Positions 62,661-64,000 of a stretch of DNA of 64,000 nt are shown here, in pieces; the stretch's first letter is position 1; every line of letters starts with the position of its first letter. The notes under the pieces are model-generated. The model ran no database searches, was not told the DNA's origin, and was given only the letters and a program-made list of their open reading frames with translations. The stretch is from NCBI RefSeq assembly GCF_000004075.3, contig NC_026660.2:15457837-15521836 (forward strand). Reading direction: 5' to 3'. A program made the translations under genes and the position numbers. This DNA comes from Cucumis sativus. Its lineage: Eukaryota; Streptophyta; Magnoliopsida; Cucurbitales; Cucurbitaceae.

Positions 62661-64000
62661 GTGTTTATGAAATGACGAAAATACCCCTCTCTCGACTTTC
62701 TCAGCGTACCCGCCAAAATATAACGCTGGAAGAAGAAGAAAAAAAAAAAGAACCCCTCCCAAATTTGATTATTAAATATTAAAGATAAAACGCGCTATAT
62801 TTCAATTTCAAATCCTTCTATTCTTTATTTTTCATTTTTCGAAAAAAAAAATAAAAAAATATGTTAAACTCCATCCCTATCCCTATAGTTGGGGGTTTAT
62901 TGAATTTTACTCCCTTTGTTTTTAAATTAACGTCCTGAGTATATTTTTTTTTGGGTTGTTTTTAAATATTGCTAAATATCATTATTTGTTAATAATAGAT
63001 TTACAATAGCACTATGGTTTCTAACTAGTAGACGTTGTTAAGAGTTGGTTGAAGGGATGTTTTGTTATATTGATAAATATTTTTAATATTTTGTACTTTC
63101 TTTTTCAATAAATCTCTAATATAATTAAAAAAATTGATAAAATATTTATATTATTTTAAATTAATTTTAATGTTTTTTCAGAGTGGACAGTTTCTTAATT
63201 TTTCTATTTTTCAAAAAACTTCTTTTAACTATCTTGTTAGAAAATTACTTCGTGTGTATATATATATTTAATAAGAAAACTATCGTTGATGGCAAAATAA
63301 TGAAACTACTTACAAACTATCGCAAAAAAAATACCAATAAAAAATACACAAAATGATGAAGAAAAAAATAATAATAAAGTAGCTTTTTACATTTTGTTTT
63401 CGAAAGGGTCTGTTGAGGATCAATTTGGAGTTAGTTTTTGTTTTCATTGTTTGGGAGTGTGGTCTAATGAAACCATCCATGGCAGCTAAGGATGCCCAAA
63501 AGGCGGTGTGAATTTTGGAATATCATAGGAGGGTTGCAACTCATGGATTGATTCTTTCGATTATTACAGTCATCTCTTCAATCATACACGATCATGTTAA
63601 TATTCGAGTTTTGTTGTTTGAACCGAGTTTCATAAATGAATGTAGATGTTTCTACACTTGAAATTCTTTCGTGCCACTTGCTGCCAAATTTCACTTGTCA
63701 TCTGTTGATGTCCTTACATAATAGAAGAAAAACTTGCACCAGTATAGTGCTTAGACATCGACACTTCAACGATCAAGTCAGTTATTGCTTAGAGACCTAA
63801 ATACTATATAGTTTCTAATGTATTTTCACATATCTCAAATATCAATAACGCTATTAATTATATAGAAATAGGTTTCATGGTTATTTGCTATTTAACTCAC
63901 CATATCATTAATCAAAGTTGTCACTAACCATCGTGGACTGCATGTATTTATTACACGAGTGACCTGATAATGCACAAAACTATCACACTTAGACATAATC
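62661..64000. other. Intergenic to window end, no gene seen
   Basis: AT-rich. A slightly more balanced stretch at 63400-63800 shows no frame with family resemblance. Confidence 0.5.

Overview
This window reads as nuclear DNA of a dicot plant, most likely a cucurbit (Cucumis or a relative). It is strongly AT-rich. The genes carry many GT-AG introns, and the protein families are plant-specific: R2R3-MYB, TRM, DUF3511, QALGGH zinc finger and LLM-domain GATA. Much of the intergenic DNA and several introns carry copies of a short inverted-repeat element (about 30-bp ends, 'gcaaatatagcaaaa' type) that I associate with cucurbit genomes. The family and genus assignment is inference. I built all gene models by hand from splice sites and reading-frame continuity; there is no transcript support.

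Layout. At 0.5-4.1 kb (+) is a six-exon endosulfine/ARPP19-type gene with a 2.8-kb first intron. At 5.7-8.5 kb (+) is a small secreted, probably GPI-anchored cysteine-rich protein (DUF7731-like). At 9.8-14.5 kb (+) is a complete 14-exon AMSH3-type JAMM deubiquitinase. A gene-poor, repeat-rich stretch follows (14.5-22.3 kb), with small tandem duplications, an LTR-like relic and a degenerate 250-bp tandem array. At 22.5-29.6 kb (+) is a subgroup-7 R2R3-MYB (flavonol regulator type), with a tandemly duplicated first intron and a 5.8-kb second intron full of repeats. At 30.8-34.1 kb (-) is a TRM/DUF4378 protein whose 5' leader region is duplicated in tandem. At 39.1-44.2 kb lies a CACTA-type element that carries a broken but intron-containing fragment of an EMB8-like alpha/beta hydrolase gene. 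Next come a DUF3511 gene (44.6-44.9 kb, -) and a C2H2/EAR zinc-finger gene (46.1-46.5 kb, -). A desert of about 15 kb (46.5-61.5 kb) holds MITE clusters, microsatellites, a hairpin-bearing GC island and a 1.4-kb element bounded by inverted repeats. A class-B LLM-domain GATA factor lies at 61.5-62.2 kb (-).

The genes do not form a pathway. They are ordinary neighbours: cell-cycle/PP2A signalling (endosulfine), endosomal ubiquitin removal (AMSH3), flavonol transcription (MYB), cortical microtubule/cell shape (TRM), trichome or hormone regulation (zinc finger), and greening/cytokinin response (GATA). Several gene pairs appear to be neighbours in Arabidopsis too, which suggests old microsynteny; this is from memory and needs checking. 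The best candidates for a second look are the gene-carrying CACTA element, the duplicated splice acceptor in the MYB gene and the duplicated TRM leader. I see no evidence of an entirely new biological system.
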